Positions 1 through 6,655 are shown, counted from the first letter of the stretch. The stretch is DNA of 11,669 nt from Gammaproteobacteria bacterium (GCA_003694425.1 RFJX01000090.1:1-11669); one strand, 5' to 3'. A program made the numbers and translations. Notes: generated by a model from the sequence alone, not told the origin.

Positions 1-284
1 CCGGGGAGCTCGCCCAGGGCGCCGGCAGCCGCGCGCAGGGTGCCGCCGGTGGCGTGCAGGGTGAGACGGTGGCGGCGCAGGAAGGGACCACAGCCGCCCG
101 CGTGGTCGCCGTGTTCATGGGTCAGGAGCAGGGCGCTGACCTCGCCCGGCGAGACCCCGAGGCGGGCCAGGCGCCGGCCCGCCTCGCGCAGGCCGAACCC
201 GCAGTCGATCAGGAGCAGGGTCCCGCCGCTCTGCAGCAGGGTGGCGTTGCCGCGGCTGCCGGACCCGAGGGAGGCGAAACGCAA
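1..284 (-). CDS. MBL-fold metallo-hydrolase, YycJ/WalJ-like (C-terminal part outside window)
   Basis: N-terminal 94 residues of a metallo-beta-lactamase-fold hydrolase; the rest lies beyond the left edge. The reading begins MRFASLGSGSRGNATLL, the typical opening of YycJ/WalJ-like MBL proteins. It carries the metal-binding signature THEHGDH at residues 55-61 (H56, H58, D60, H61), preceded by LLLIDCGFG at about 23-31. The start chosen is TTG at 284-282: the frame opens right after the bamC stop, no ATG or GTG precedes the conserved RFASLGSGS segment, and a GGGGGG tract lies about 9 bases upstream as a possible ribosome site. Only 18 bases separate it from bamC, so it is probably in the same operon. 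The substrate is unknown; family members act on nucleic acids or small phosphoesters, and nothing here decides between them. Confidence 0.85.
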   Translation of the reverse strand, partial: MRFASLGSGSRGNATLLQSGGTLLLIDCGFGLREAGRRLARLGVSPGEVSALLLTHEHGDHAGGCGPFLRRHRLTLHATGGTLRAAAGALGELP

Positions 285-302
285 GCGACGTGGCCCCCCT
301 GG

Positions 303-1433
303 TCAGGAATGGCCGTTCAGCGCACTGTTGAGGTCGTAGAGGATCTGATTGGCGGCCTCGGAGTCGTCCCACTTGCCATCCTCGTCCAGGACCACCACTT
401 CGCTCTTGCTGCCGACACCGGTAACGCTGATCTTGTAGCCGTCCGGGCCGCCGCGGAACAGCAGCTTGTCCCAGATGCTCTCTTCCTTCTGGACCCCGGC
501 AGGCGGCAGGACCTCGATGATGCCCCGATCGCGGTCCTTCGACTCGATGGTGAAGCCACGCTCGCCCAGGACCTTGAGGATGGCATTCCAGGTTCCGTCG
601 AAGTCGCGATTGACGCTGAGGTAGTATTTGCCGTCGCCTGCAGGCAGGGCCTCGGAGCGTAACGGTGGGCCTCCCTCCGCCTGTGGCTCGCGCCAGGGGA
701 GGGATTCGGTGGGGCCGCCGGTGGTCGCCGCGGTGGCGGTCCGGGGAGCGCCTACCACGGGCTGGGCGGGAGGCGGGGTATCGCCAACGGTCAGCCTGTC
801 GGGCCCGAAGTACTGCTGCAGCTGCTCCACCATCGCCTGCTCGAGTTGCGGCTCCCGGGCCCTGGGCTTCCAGACCAGGGATTCACCCTCCGGAATCCGT
901 TCCTCGGCCTGGTGCGACAGATAGAGGACACTGGTGCCCGCCTGTTCACCCGGTTCCACGAAGAGCTTGTACTTGTCCCGCCGGAGCTGTACGGGGTCAT
1001 CCTTCCAGCCGGTCTCCATCACCCCCAGCTCCTGGTCCTCCAGTTCCAGGGTGAAACCCCGCTCCTGCCAGAACTGCTTGAGCCGGGGCCAGAGCTGTTC
1101 CACCGGGATCAGCGCCACCATGACGCGCTCGTCGGAGAGGGCCAGCGCACCGGTCACCTGCTGCGCCTGTTTCGCCTCCCTGCGGGCCTTGATCCGCTGC
1201 TGATAGGTCGAATAGGTGGCCACGCCGTTTTCGATGTCAGGAACCGCCAGCTCGTCATGGATCGCCTCTGCAGTCAGATCGGGCGGCACCTCCAGGTCCG
1301 GCAGGCTCTCCGCCTTGCGATACTCCTTGGTCCGGTCCGGGACCACGCCGGAGAGGTCGGGCAGCAGGTTCTTCGCGCCACTGCACGCGGCCAGCAACGG
1401 CAGGAGCAGGGAGAGCAGCAGGGTGTTTCTCAT
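303..1433 (-). CDS. bamC: Outer membrane protein assembly factor BamC (lipoprotein)
   Basis: Lipoprotein subunit of the BAM complex, which inserts beta-barrel proteins into the outer membrane; BamC binds BamD. The 376-residue protein opens with a lipoprotein signal peptide (hydrophobic residues 5-16) and lipobox LAAC with the lipidated Cys at 17. Residues 18-90 are a probable disordered segment, matching the BamD-binding lasso of the family. A first helix-grip domain covers about 97-212 (LWPRLKQFWQERGFTLE...ELGVMETGW). A Pro/Ala-rich linker follows at about 213-265, then a second helix-grip domain at about 268-372 (TWNAILKVLGERGFTIE...RGIIEVL). The E. coli protein has 344 residues. The gene lies 21 bases downstream of dapA, the usual dapA-bamC arrangement of gammaproteobacteria. 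No clear Shine-Dalgarno sequence precedes the ATG, so translation may be coupled to dapA. Confidence 0.92.
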   Translation of the reverse strand: MRNTLLLSLLLPLLAACSGAKNLLPDLSGVVPDRTKEYRKAESLPDLEVPPDLTAEAIHDELAVPDIENGVATYSTYQQRIKARREAKQAQQVTGALALSDERVMVALIPVEQLWPRLKQFWQERGFTLELEDQELGVMETGWKDDPVQLRRDKYKLFVEPGEQAGTSVLYLSHQAEERIPEGESLVWKPRAREPQLEQAMVEQLQQYFGPDRLTVGDTPPPAQPVVGAPRTATAATTGGPTESLPWREPQAEGGPPLRSEALPAGDGKYYLSVNRDFDGTWNAILKVLGERGFTIESKDRDRGIIEVLPPAGVQKEESIWDKLLFRGGPDGYKISVTGVGSKSEVVVLDEDGKWDDSEAANQILYDLNSALNGHS

Positions 1434-1454
1434 GGCTTGGTCTGGTCGTCCGGT

Positions 1455-2348
1455 TCAGTCCTTCAGGGCGCCGGCGAGGCGCAGTGCCTCCTCGACCCGG
1501 GGCTGGGCCGATTCCGCCAGCCAGGTCAGGGGCAGGCGGATGCCGGCCTGGATCAGCCCCATTCGGTTGAGCGCCCACTTGGTGGGGATGGGGTTGGACT
1601 CGATGAAGAGGTTCTTGTGCAGCGCGGCGATCTCCCGGTCGATGGACTCGGCCTTCTCCCGCTCCCCGGAGGTGGCGGCGACGCACAGTTCGTGCATCTG
1701 CTTCGGGACCACATTGGCGGTGACCGAGATCACCCCGTGACCGCCCGCGAGCATGAATTCCATGGCGGTTGCGTCGTCACCCGAGATGAGCAGGAAATCC
1801 CTGCCCGCCAGCTCCCGGATGGCGGCCACCCGCGAGATCTCGCCGGTGGCCTCCTTGACCCCGATGATGTTGGGGATGACGGAGAGCCGGCCGATCGTCT
1901 CCGGCAGCATGTCACAGGCGGTGCGCCCGGGCACGTTGTAGAGGATCTGGGGGATGTCCACCGCCTCGGCCACCGCCTTGTGGTGAAGATAGAGCCCCTC
2001 CTGGGTCGGCTTGTTGTAATAGGGGGTCACCAGCAGGCAGGCATCGGCGCCGGCCTCCTTCGCGCAGCGGGTCAGGCGGATCGCCTCCAGGGTGGAATTG
2101 GCCCCGGTACCGGCGATCACCGGCACCCTTCCTGCCACCAGCTCCACCACCCGGCGGATCACGTGGCAGTGCTCCTCCTCGGTGAGGGTGGCCGATTCGC
2201 CGGTGGTGCCCACCGCGACGATGGCGTCGGTCTGGTTGTCGATGTGGAACTCGATGAGCCGCGCCAGGGCGACCTCATCGACCGGATTGTCGATGCCGAC
2301 GCCCGGTTCCATGGGGGTCGCCACCGCGACCATGCTACCTGAAAACAT
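1455..2348 (-). CDS. dapA: 4-hydroxy-tetrahydrodipicolinate synthase
   Basis: Cytoplasmic TIM-barrel aldolase that condenses pyruvate with aspartate semialdehyde, the first committed step to diaminopimelate and lysine. The 297-residue protein matches the family length (E. coli 292). Visible active-site elements are VGTTGES with T48-T49, TPYYNKP with Y111, YNVPGRT with Y137 and R142, and the Schiff-base lysine K165 in IIGVKEATG. These correspond to T44/T45, Y107, Y133, R138 and K161 of the E. coli enzyme. The ATG at 2348 gives [13 protein letters not shown], which aligns with the start of E. coli DapA; a TTG 8 codons further upstream keeps the frame open but adds unconserved residues. The ribosome site (TGGAAAAACA before the ATG) is weak. 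A sigma70-like promoter lies just upstream, and bamC follows after 21 bases. Confidence 0.97.
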   Translation of the reverse strand: MFSGSMVAVATPMEPGVGIDNPVDEVALARLIEFHIDNQTDAIVAVGTTGESATLTEEEHCHVIRRVVELVAGRVPVIAGTGANSTLEAIRLTRCAKEAGADACLLVTPYYNKPTQEGLYLHHKAVAEAVDIPQILYNVPGRTACDMLPETIGRLSVIPNIIGVKEATGEISRVAAIRELAGRDFLLISGDDATAMEFMLAGGHGVISVTANVVPKQMHELCVAATSGEREKAESIDREIAALHKNLFIESNPIPTKWALNRMGLIQAGIRLPLTWLAESAQPRVEEALRLAGALKD

Positions 2349-2371
2349 TGTTTTTCCAGCCGGTTCGCACA

Positions 2372-2384
2372 AACATTACATGTT
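2372..2384. repeat. Short inverted repeat at the dapA promoter
   Basis: The plus strand reads AACATTACATGTT: arms AACAT and ATGTT around a central TAC. The element overlaps the proposed -10 hexamer and start site of dapA. It could be an operator for an unknown repressor or a chance AT-rich dyad; nothing here names a regulator. Confidence 0.3.
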
Positions 2385-2408
2385 ACCGTCGGGGGGTCAC
2401 CATGACAA
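2380..2408 (-). promoter_or_regulatory. Putative sigma70 promoter of dapA-bamC
   Basis: On the minus strand, TTGTCA (2408-2403; 5 of 6 match to TTGACA) is followed after exactly 17 bases by TAACAT (2385-2380; 4 of 6 match to TATAAT). Transcription would begin near 2373, leaving a leader of about 25 bases before the dapA ATG at 2348. The promoter sits in the short gap after the ytoQ stop. This is a pattern match only. Confidence 0.45.
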
Positions 2409-2422
2409 TCGCCCGCCCCGCC

Positions 2423-2872
2423 TCAGCAGCTCCCCTCGATGGTATAGCGCAGGATGGCCACCACCTGTTCGGGGGTGCGGCAGCTGGCCAGGGCGGCGGC
2501 GTTGACCTCCTTGAGGGCGTGGGTCAGTCCCTCGTCATGGAGGGTGATGAGCGACTTGCCGAGGGCGGCGGCATATCCCGCGTCGAAGGCGGCGTTCCAC
2601 TGCCGGTATTTCTCCCCGAAACGGACCACCACGATGTCGGCACGCTCAATCAGCGTCCGGATGCGGATGGCATTGATGCGGGCCGCCTTGTGGTCCTTCC
2701 AGAAGGGATCACTCTCCGGGCCGAGGATGCGGTCACCGCAGTCGTCCGAGGTCTCGTGGTCGGTCACGGCGGAAGTCAGGGTCACGGGCAGGCCGGCCTC
2801 CTCCACCCCCTGGGCGATGCGATCGCGCCAGTCGGTATGGATCTCGCCAGAGAGATAGACGTTCCAGTTCAT
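2423..2872 (-). CDS. ytoQ: YtoQ family protein (function unknown)
   Basis: Small cytoplasmic protein of 149 residues that I recognise as the YtoQ family from its opening, MNWNVYLSGEIHTDWRDRI. It also has the internal segments SDDCGDRILGPE (about 42-53), ADIVVVRFGEKYRQWNAAFDAGYAAALGK (about 78-106) and HDEGLTHALKEVNAAALASC (about 112-131). The family resembles nucleoside 2-deoxyribosyltransferases in overall pattern (an N-terminal VYLSGE strand-loop and an acidic AAFDAGYAAALGK segment), but no reaction is established that I know of. The start ATG at 2872 gives the conserved N terminus and has CGGGAG a few bases upstream. The stop lies 74 bases before dapA, on the same strand with no terminator between, so read-through into dapA-bamC is possible. 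Confidence 0.85.
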   Translation of the reverse strand: MNWNVYLSGEIHTDWRDRIAQGVEEAGLPVTLTSAVTDHETSDDCGDRILGPESDPFWKDHKAARINAIRIRTLIERADIVVVRFGEKYRQWNAAFDAGYAAALGKSLITLHDEGLTHALKEVNAAALASCRTPEQVVAILRYTIEGSC

Positions 2873-2929
2873 AACGGCTCCCGGGGTCTGGTTTGGGACG
2901 AGGGCGCAAGCATACGCAACTGCCGGCGG

Positions 2930-2958
2930 AAAAAAAACGGCCCCGCCGTGGCGGGGCC
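2930..2958 (-). terminator. Intrinsic terminator of the porin gene
   Basis: A perfect 8-base-pair GC stem, GGCCCCGC (2939-2946) with GCGGGGCC (2951-2958), closes a four-base loop. It is followed on the minus strand by eight T residues (A tract at 2930-2937). It lies 27 bases after the porin stop codon, correctly oriented to end porin transcription and to insulate ytoQ. Confidence 0.92.
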
Positions 2959-2985
2959 TTGGAGAGCCCGGACAACCCGGAAAAC

Positions 2986-4359
2986 TTACCAGTAGATCTG
3001 GGAGCGCAGGATGAAGGCGTCCGGCTCGTCGCCGTCGTGGCTGCTGCCGGGACGGTCGACGTTGAGCACGTTGACGTAGTTGGCCATGAACCGGATGGTC
3101 CTGGTCGGATACCAGTTCAGACCCAGCGTCACGTTCTGCTCCTCGCCACCGGTGATCCCGGCGCCGGTATCGGTCAGGTCCAGATCGCTGTAGCGCACCG
3201 CCACCTCCCAGGCGCCGATGCCGCCCTTGCCGACCACGCCATGCGGGTGGATGGAATGGAACATCCCGTCCTTCACCTTGTAGTTGCGATGCTCGCCGGT
3301 GAGGAACCAGGAGCCAGAGACATACCAGCCGTCCACGTCCAGATCGGAGGCCCCGCGCGGCCGCGACAGGCTGGCATGGTTGTACTCGGCCAGCAGCGTG
3401 GCCGGGCCGTAGACGCCTGCGAACTCCGCCGAGTACATGTCGTAGTCGTCCACCTCGAGGCTGCCCGTGCTCAACAGTTTGCTGCCGATGTGGGTCTCGG
3501 GACGGGTGGAGAGCTTGATCGCGTGGCTGCCGGCATCACCCTTGAAGCCGTGCACATAGGCCGCGCCCAGGTGCAGCACCTTGTCCTTCTCGTGGATCGG
3601 CGCCCAGGAGCCGCGGACGGCGGCATTGTAGTACTCGTCGGCGCCGCCGTTGGCCGGGCCGCCGAACAGACCACCCTGCAGCTGGTACTGCTCCCCCCAG
3701 TGGGCCACCGACAGGCCGATGCGGCGGTCGGCCAGGTGCTCCTGCAGGGCATTGGCCACCAGCGAGCGCTCGATGAACATCATGTACTTGGAGCTGTTGA
3801 GCAGGTCCATGCCGAAGGGCACATGGTGGTTGCCCACCTTGATCTGGGTATCGTGGAAGCCCTTGTAGCCCAGCCAGGCATCCTTCATGGTCACGGTCCC
3901 CTTGGCGAAATCGGGCTGGATCTTGAAGTTCCAGACCTTCCACAGGGTGCCGCCGAAGCCAAGGCGCAGACGACGCAGCTCGGTCCCATCCTCCATCTCG
4001 GTCCTGTCGTCGTTGAAGGCGGTGTAGTCGGCCATGATCCGGCCGAAGACATTCCACTTGAACATCCCGTCGCCCGACTCGAAGGCCAGCTTCTCCTTGG
4101 TCTTGATCTTCACCGTGTTCCTGGTCGCCTTCTTCGCCTCGGCCTCGGCCACCTTCCTGGCCTGGTGTTCCGTCTGCTCGGCATCGGCCTTCGCCGCGTT
4201 GACCAGCATCTCGTAGGCGGACTGGTCGATGGTGCCGTTGTCGCGCAGCACCTTCAGCAGGTCCATCATCGCCTCGCTGGTGGCGTGCGCCGGCGTGGCC
4301 ATGCATGCGGCCCCGGCCAGCAGGGCAGTGCCTGCCACCTGTCTCAGTGACTGTTTCAT
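2986..4359 (-). CDS. Phosphate-selective porin, OprO/OprP family
   Basis: Outer-membrane beta-barrel porin, by family expected to form anion channels for phosphate or polyphosphate. The 457-residue precursor has a signal peptide, MKQSLRQVAGTALLAGAACM..., with probable cleavage after AHA at residue 26. A helical segment follows at about 28-82 (LLKVLRDNGTIDQSAYEMLV, then an Ala/Glu/Lys-rich coiled coil), a common N-terminal part of Porin_O_P proteins. The barrel begins near residue 100 (FKWNVFGRIMADY), includes ELRRLRLGFGGTLWKVWNFKIQPDF, and ends in an aromatic residue (RSQIYW), as outer-membrane porins do. The ATG at 4359 is chosen because it starts the signal peptide and has GGGAGGA 7 bases upstream; an in-frame extension upstream would run through the Pho boxes. 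The divergent Pho-box promoter and phoBR neighbour support a role in phosphate uptake. Ion preference cannot be read from the sequence here. Confidence 0.9.
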   Translation of the reverse strand: MKQSLRQVAGTALLAGAACMATPAHATSEAMMDLLKVLRDNGTIDQSAYEMLVNAAKADAEQTEHQARKVAEAEAKKATRNTVKIKTKEKLAFESGDGMFKWNVFGRIMADYTAFNDDRTEMEDGTELRRLRLGFGGTLWKVWNFKIQPDFAKGTVTMKDAWLGYKGFHDTQIKVGNHHVPFGMDLLNSSKYMMFIERSLVANALQEHLADRRIGLSVAHWGEQYQLQGGLFGGPANGGADEYYNAAVRGSWAPIHEKDKVLHLGAAYVHGFKGDAGSHAIKLSTRPETHIGSKLLSTGSLEVDDYDMYSAEFAGVYGPATLLAEYNHASLSRPRGASDLDVDGWYVSGSWFLTGEHRNYKVKDGMFHSIHPHGVVGKGGIGAWEVAVRYSDLDLTDTGAGITGGEEQNVTLGLNWYPTRTIRFMANYVNVLNVDRPGSSHDGDEPDAFILRSQIYW

Positions 4360-4366
4360 GCAGTTT

Positions 4367-4373
4367 TCCTCCC
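4367..4373 (-). promoter_or_regulatory. Ribosome binding site of the porin gene
   Basis: GGGAGGA on the minus strand, 7 bases before the ATG at 4359. It is a strong Shine-Dalgarno match and fixes the start at MKQSLRQ rather than at upstream codons of the same frame. Confidence 0.85.
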
Positions 4374-4399
4374 GGTGATTGTCAAAGTGGGGATCTTCC

Positions 4400-4419
4400 C
4401 GGACGGCGCCATCCGTCCG
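4400..4419 (-). other. Stem-loop at the 5' end of the porin mRNA
   Basis: A 7-base-pair stem (4400-4406 with 4413-4419; core GGACGG/CCGTCC) closes a six-base loop. With the proposed -10 at 4433-4428, transcription would start near 4421, so the hairpin would form at the very 5' end of the porin transcript, about 40 bases before the ribosome site. Such hairpins can slow 5' decay. The stem is clear in the sequence; the role is inferred. Confidence 0.45.
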
Positions 4420-4427
4420 CTGGGGGA

Positions 4428-4433
4428 ACTGTA
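4428..4433 (-). promoter_or_regulatory. Putative -10 element of the porin promoter
   Basis: TACAGT on the minus strand (4 of 6 match to TATAAT). It lies exactly 10 bases after the 7-base core (TCGTCAC) of the last Pho half-site. This is the spacing seen in PhoB-activated promoters such as E. coli phoA, where the Pho box replaces the -35 element. Confidence 0.6.
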
Positions 4434-4439
4434 GGGCGG

Positions 4440-4483
4440 GGATGTGACGATCCGGTGACGGGTATATGACGATCATGTGACAA
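4440..4483 (-). promoter_or_regulatory. Tandem Pho boxes (four PhoB half-sites) for the porin
   Basis: Four consecutive 11-base direct repeats read on the minus strand: TTGTCACATGA (4483-4473), TCGTCATATAC (4472-4462), CCGTCACCGGA (4461-4451) and TCGTCACATCC (4450-4440). Each has the GTCA core of a PhoB half-site (consensus CTGTCAT/C followed by four AT-rich bases). The repeats are exactly 11 bases apart, so PhoB monomers would bind in tandem on one face of the helix. They form two full Pho boxes directly upstream of the porin -10. Matches to consensus are moderate for each half-site; the strict phase of all four is what makes the call firm. Confidence 0.88.
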
Positions 4484-4501
4484 TCACCTCCTGCCCCCCG
4501 A

Positions 4502-4519
4502 CTGTCATATCACTGTCAC
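4502..4519 (+). promoter_or_regulatory. Pho box of the phoBR operon
   Basis: CTGTCATATCACTGTCAC: two half-sites, CTGTCAT and CTGTCAC, separated by four bases. This is a nearly perfect match to the E. coli Pho box consensus. It points toward phoB and indicates positive autoregulation of phoBR by phosphorylated PhoB. Confidence 0.93.
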
Positions 4520-4529
4520 ATGCATACCC

Positions 4530-4535
4530 TGAAAT
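4530..4535 (+). promoter_or_regulatory. Putative -10 element of phoBR
   Basis: TGAAAT (4 of 6 match to TATAAT) lies exactly 10 bases after the Pho box, the same spacing as on the porin side. Transcription would start near 4542, giving a leader of about 37 bases before phoB. Confidence 0.5.
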
Positions 4536-4537
4536 GG

Positions 4538-4552
4538 AGGCTCACGGAGCCT
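4538..4552 (+). repeat. Inverted repeat at the phoB transcription start region
   Basis: AGGCTC (4538-4543) and GAGCCT (4547-4552) form perfect 6-base arms around ACG. The element straddles the predicted start of the phoBR transcript. It could be a small 5' hairpin or an operator; the function is not known. Confidence 0.3.
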
Positions 4553-4578
4553 GGAAGAGAGGCCGCCAGAGCGGGATC

Positions 4579-5277
4579 ATGAACGACATCAGGATACTGA
4601 TAGTGGAGGATGAGGCGGCCATCCGCGAGATGGTGGGCTTCGCCCTCGAGGGGGCCGGCATGCAGTGGGTCGGGGCCGCCTCCGCCGATCAGGTCCCGTC
4701 CCTGCTGAAGCAGGAGCAGCCGGACCTGCTCCTGCTGGACTGGATGCTGCCCGGGATCGGCGGGCTGGAGCTCCTCAGGCGCCTGCGTCGTGACCCCGCC
4801 ACCCGCCACCTGCCGGTCATCATGCTGACGGCCAGAGGTGACGAGCACGCGCGGGTGCAGGGCCTCGAGAGCGGGGCCGACGACTATGTCACCAAACCCT
4901 TCTCGACCCGCGAGCTCATCGCCCGGATCCGCGCCGTTCTTCGCCGCCATGGTGCAGGCGGCGACGGGGAGCTGGTCGAGGCCGGCAGGCTCCGGCTCAA
5001 TACCGCCACCCACCGCGTCACCATCGACGAGCAGGCGGTGGAACTCAGTCCCACCGAGTTCCGCCTGCTAAACTTCTTCGTGACCCATCCCGAGCGCGTC
5101 TTCACCCGCGGGCAGCTGCTCGACCAGATCTGGGGTGACAATGTCTACATCGAGGAGCGCACCGTCGATGTCCATATCCGGCGTCTGCGCAAGGCCCTGC
5201 AACCACACGGCTATGACCGCGCGATCCAGACGGTGCGCACCGTCGGCTATCGCTTCTCCCTGCCGGAGGGGGACTGA
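4579..5277 (+). CDS. phoB: Phosphate regulon response regulator PhoB
   Basis: OmpR/PhoB-type response regulator of 232 residues (E. coli PhoB 229). The receiver domain covers about 4-120, with acidic pocket E10-D11 (LIVEDE), phospho-acceptor D54 (LLLDWMLPG), T84 (IMLTARGDE) and K106 (YVTKPFS). The winged-helix DNA-binding domain covers about 130-228, with LSPTEFRLLNFFVTHPERVFTR and the recognition-helix segment ERTVDVHIRRLRKAL, ending VRTVGYRFS. The ATG at 4579 yields MNDIRILIVEDE, the usual PhoB start. The frame is open back to 4477, but that extension would translate the Pho box. The ribosome site is poor (AGCGGGA very close to the ATG). The gene is preceded by a consensus Pho box, and phoR follows after 26 bases. 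PhoB phosphorylated by PhoR should activate both divergent promoters. Confidence 0.96.
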   Translation: MNDIRILIVEDEAAIREMVGFALEGAGMQWVGAASADQVPSLLKQEQPDLLLLDWMLPGIGGLELLRRLRRDPATRHLPVIMLTARGDEHARVQGLESGADDYVTKPFSTRELIARIRAVLRRHGAGGDGELVEAGRLRLNTATHRVTIDEQAVELSPTEFRLLNFFVTHPERVFTRGQLLDQIWGDNVYIEERTVDVHIRRLRKALQPHGYDRAIQTVRTVGYRFSLPEGD

Positions 5278-5303
5278 ATCGCGGTCCGGAACCGGAGGGC
5301 GGC

Positions 5304-6635
5304 ATGCATCGTGACGACCTGAGACGGATGCTCCTGGTCACCCTGCTCTCGGCAGCGGCGGGCTGGCTGAGCGGCGAGCTGCTGCTGTGCCTGTGGCTCG
5401 GCGCGGTGGGCTACATCCTCTGGCAGCAGCGTCGCCTGGAGCGGCTGCTGCAGTGGATGCGCGGGCGCAGGGAGGAGGCGAAGGGCCTGGATCAGGGCGT
5501 GGTGGGGGAGCTCCTGGACCACTGCGAGCTGCGCCAGGAGCGCTACCGCAAGCGCAAGAAGAAGCTGAGCAACATGCTCAAGCAGTTCCAGAAGGCCACC
5601 CGCGCCCTGCCCGACGCGACCGTGGTCCTGGACGGGGACGGGGCGATCACCTGGTCCAACCCGCGCGCCGAACGGTTGCTGGGGGTCCAGTGGCCGCGCG
5701 ACGGCGGCCGGCGGATCGCGAGTATCGTGCGCCACCCGGCGGTGGTGCGTCTGCTGCGGCAGCAGGACCAGGCGGAGGCGGGGGAGGAAATGCCCTCCCC
5801 GGTGGACCCCACCCGGGTGCTCAATCTGCGCCTCGTCCCCTATGGAAAGGGCCAGCGCCTGCTGGTGGCCCGTGACGTCACCGAGGTGGTCCAGGCCGCC
5901 AGGGTCCGCTCGGACTTCGTGGCCAATGCCTCGCACGAACTGCGCACCCCGCTGACGGTCCTGTCGGGCTATCTGGAGACCCTGACGGAGGGAGAACTGC
6001 CCCCGCCGGAACGGCTCCTCCCCCTGTTGCAGAAGATGCGCCAGCAATGCGGCCGCATGCGCCACATGGTGGAAGAACTCCTGCTGCTCTCGCGGCTGGA
6101 GCAGTGCGAGGCCGAGCCGGTGCGCGAGGCGGTCGACGTCTCCCTGTTGCTGGCCGAGATCCAGCAGCAGGCCATGGAGCTGGGCGGCGACGCACGTCAT
6201 CTCTTCTACCTGGAGGCCGATCACCGCCTGGGCCTGACGGGCTGTCCTTCAGAGCTGCATGCCGCCTTCGCCAATCTGGTCTTCAATGCCGTGCAGTACA
6301 CCCCTCCCGGAGGGACCATCCGGATCCGCTGGTACGGCGACGAACAGGGCGCGCACCTGGTGGTGAGGGACACCGGGATCGGGATCCCGGCCCATCACCT
6401 GCCCCGCCTGACCGAGCGGTTCTACCGGGTCGATGACAGCCGCGCGCGGGAGGACGGGAGCGGGGGCACCGGTCTCGGTCTGGCCATCGTCAAGCACGTG
6501 CTGCAGCGGCACGGGGCCCGCCTGGTGATCGAGAGTGAGGAGGGAAAGGGCAGCACCTTCCGCTGCGACTTCCCGCCAGAGAGCGTGGTGGAACTGGACC
6601 GGGAGGAGACACCGGCCCGGGCGGAGGCGGACTGA
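5304..6635 (+). CDS. phoR: Phosphate regulon sensor histidine kinase PhoR
   Basis: Inner-membrane histidine kinase of 443 residues (E. coli PhoR 431) that phosphorylates PhoB under phosphate starvation and dephosphorylates it when phosphate is ample. Two membrane segments near the N terminus (about 9-22 and 25-40) form a hairpin with almost no periplasmic loop. This fits a sensor that takes its signal from PstSCAB-PhoU rather than binding phosphate itself. A very basic linker follows (RKRKKK at about 82-87), then a PAS domain at about 98-195 (ALPDATVVLDGDGAITWSNPRAERLLG). The HisKA domain has the phospho-acceptor H211 in NASHELRTPLTVLSGY. The catalytic domain shows the N box NLVFNAVQYTP (N328), G1 DTGIGI (356-361) and G2 GGTGLGLAI (387-395). 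GGAGGG lies 4 bases before the ATG. It is co-transcribed with phoB. Confidence 0.95.
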   Translation: MHRDDLRRMLLVTLLSAAAGWLSGELLLCLWLGAVGYILWQQRRLERLLQWMRGRREEAKGLDQGVVGELLDHCELRQERYRKRKKKLSNMLKQFQKATRALPDATVVLDGDGAITWSNPRAERLLGVQWPRDGGRRIASIVRHPAVVRLLRQQDQAEAGEEMPSPVDPTRVLNLRLVPYGKGQRLLVARDVTEVVQAARVRSDFVANASHELRTPLTVLSGYLETLTEGELPPPERLLPLLQKMRQQCGRMRHMVEELLLLSRLEQCEAEPVREAVDVSLLLAEIQQQAMELGGDARHLFYLEADHRLGLTGCPSELHAAFANLVFNAVQYTPPGGTIRIRWYGDEQGAHLVVRDTGIGIPAHHLPRLTERFYRVDDSRAREDGSGGTGLGLAIVKHVLQRHGARLVIESEEGKGSTFRCDFPPESVVELDREETPARAEAD

Positions 6636-6655
6636 ACCGGCCCGGGGCCTCTCCT

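Noticed and set aside
846..2342. Open frame of 498 codons on the plus strand opposite bamC and dapA
   Set aside because: Antisense to two well-supported genes, with no domain and no convincing ribosome site; a GC-driven shadow.
2888..2925. Possible promoter for ytoQ upstream of 2872
   Set aside because: A TTGCGT hexamer is present, but the sequence 17 bases on (CCAAAC) is a poor -10; not strong enough to call.
2893..4350. Open frame of 485 codons on the plus strand opposite the porin
   Set aside because: It would begin next to the porin terminator and run antisense to a gene with signal peptide, ribosome site and Pho-box promoter; its Val/Gly/His-rich translation resembles no family.
4360..4476. 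Upstream extension of the porin in the same frame
   Set aside because: It would put 39 residues in front of a clear signal peptide and cover the promoter and half-sites; the ATG at 4359 has a strong ribosome site.
4477..4578. Upstream extension of phoB in the same frame
   Set aside because: It would translate the Pho box and promoter; the ATG at 4579 gives the family's usual N terminus and length.
6637..6650. GC-rich dyad between phoR and phoU considered as a bidirectional terminator
   Set aside because: The possible stem (GGCC/GGCC with a three-base loop) is only four base pairs and has no T tract on either side.
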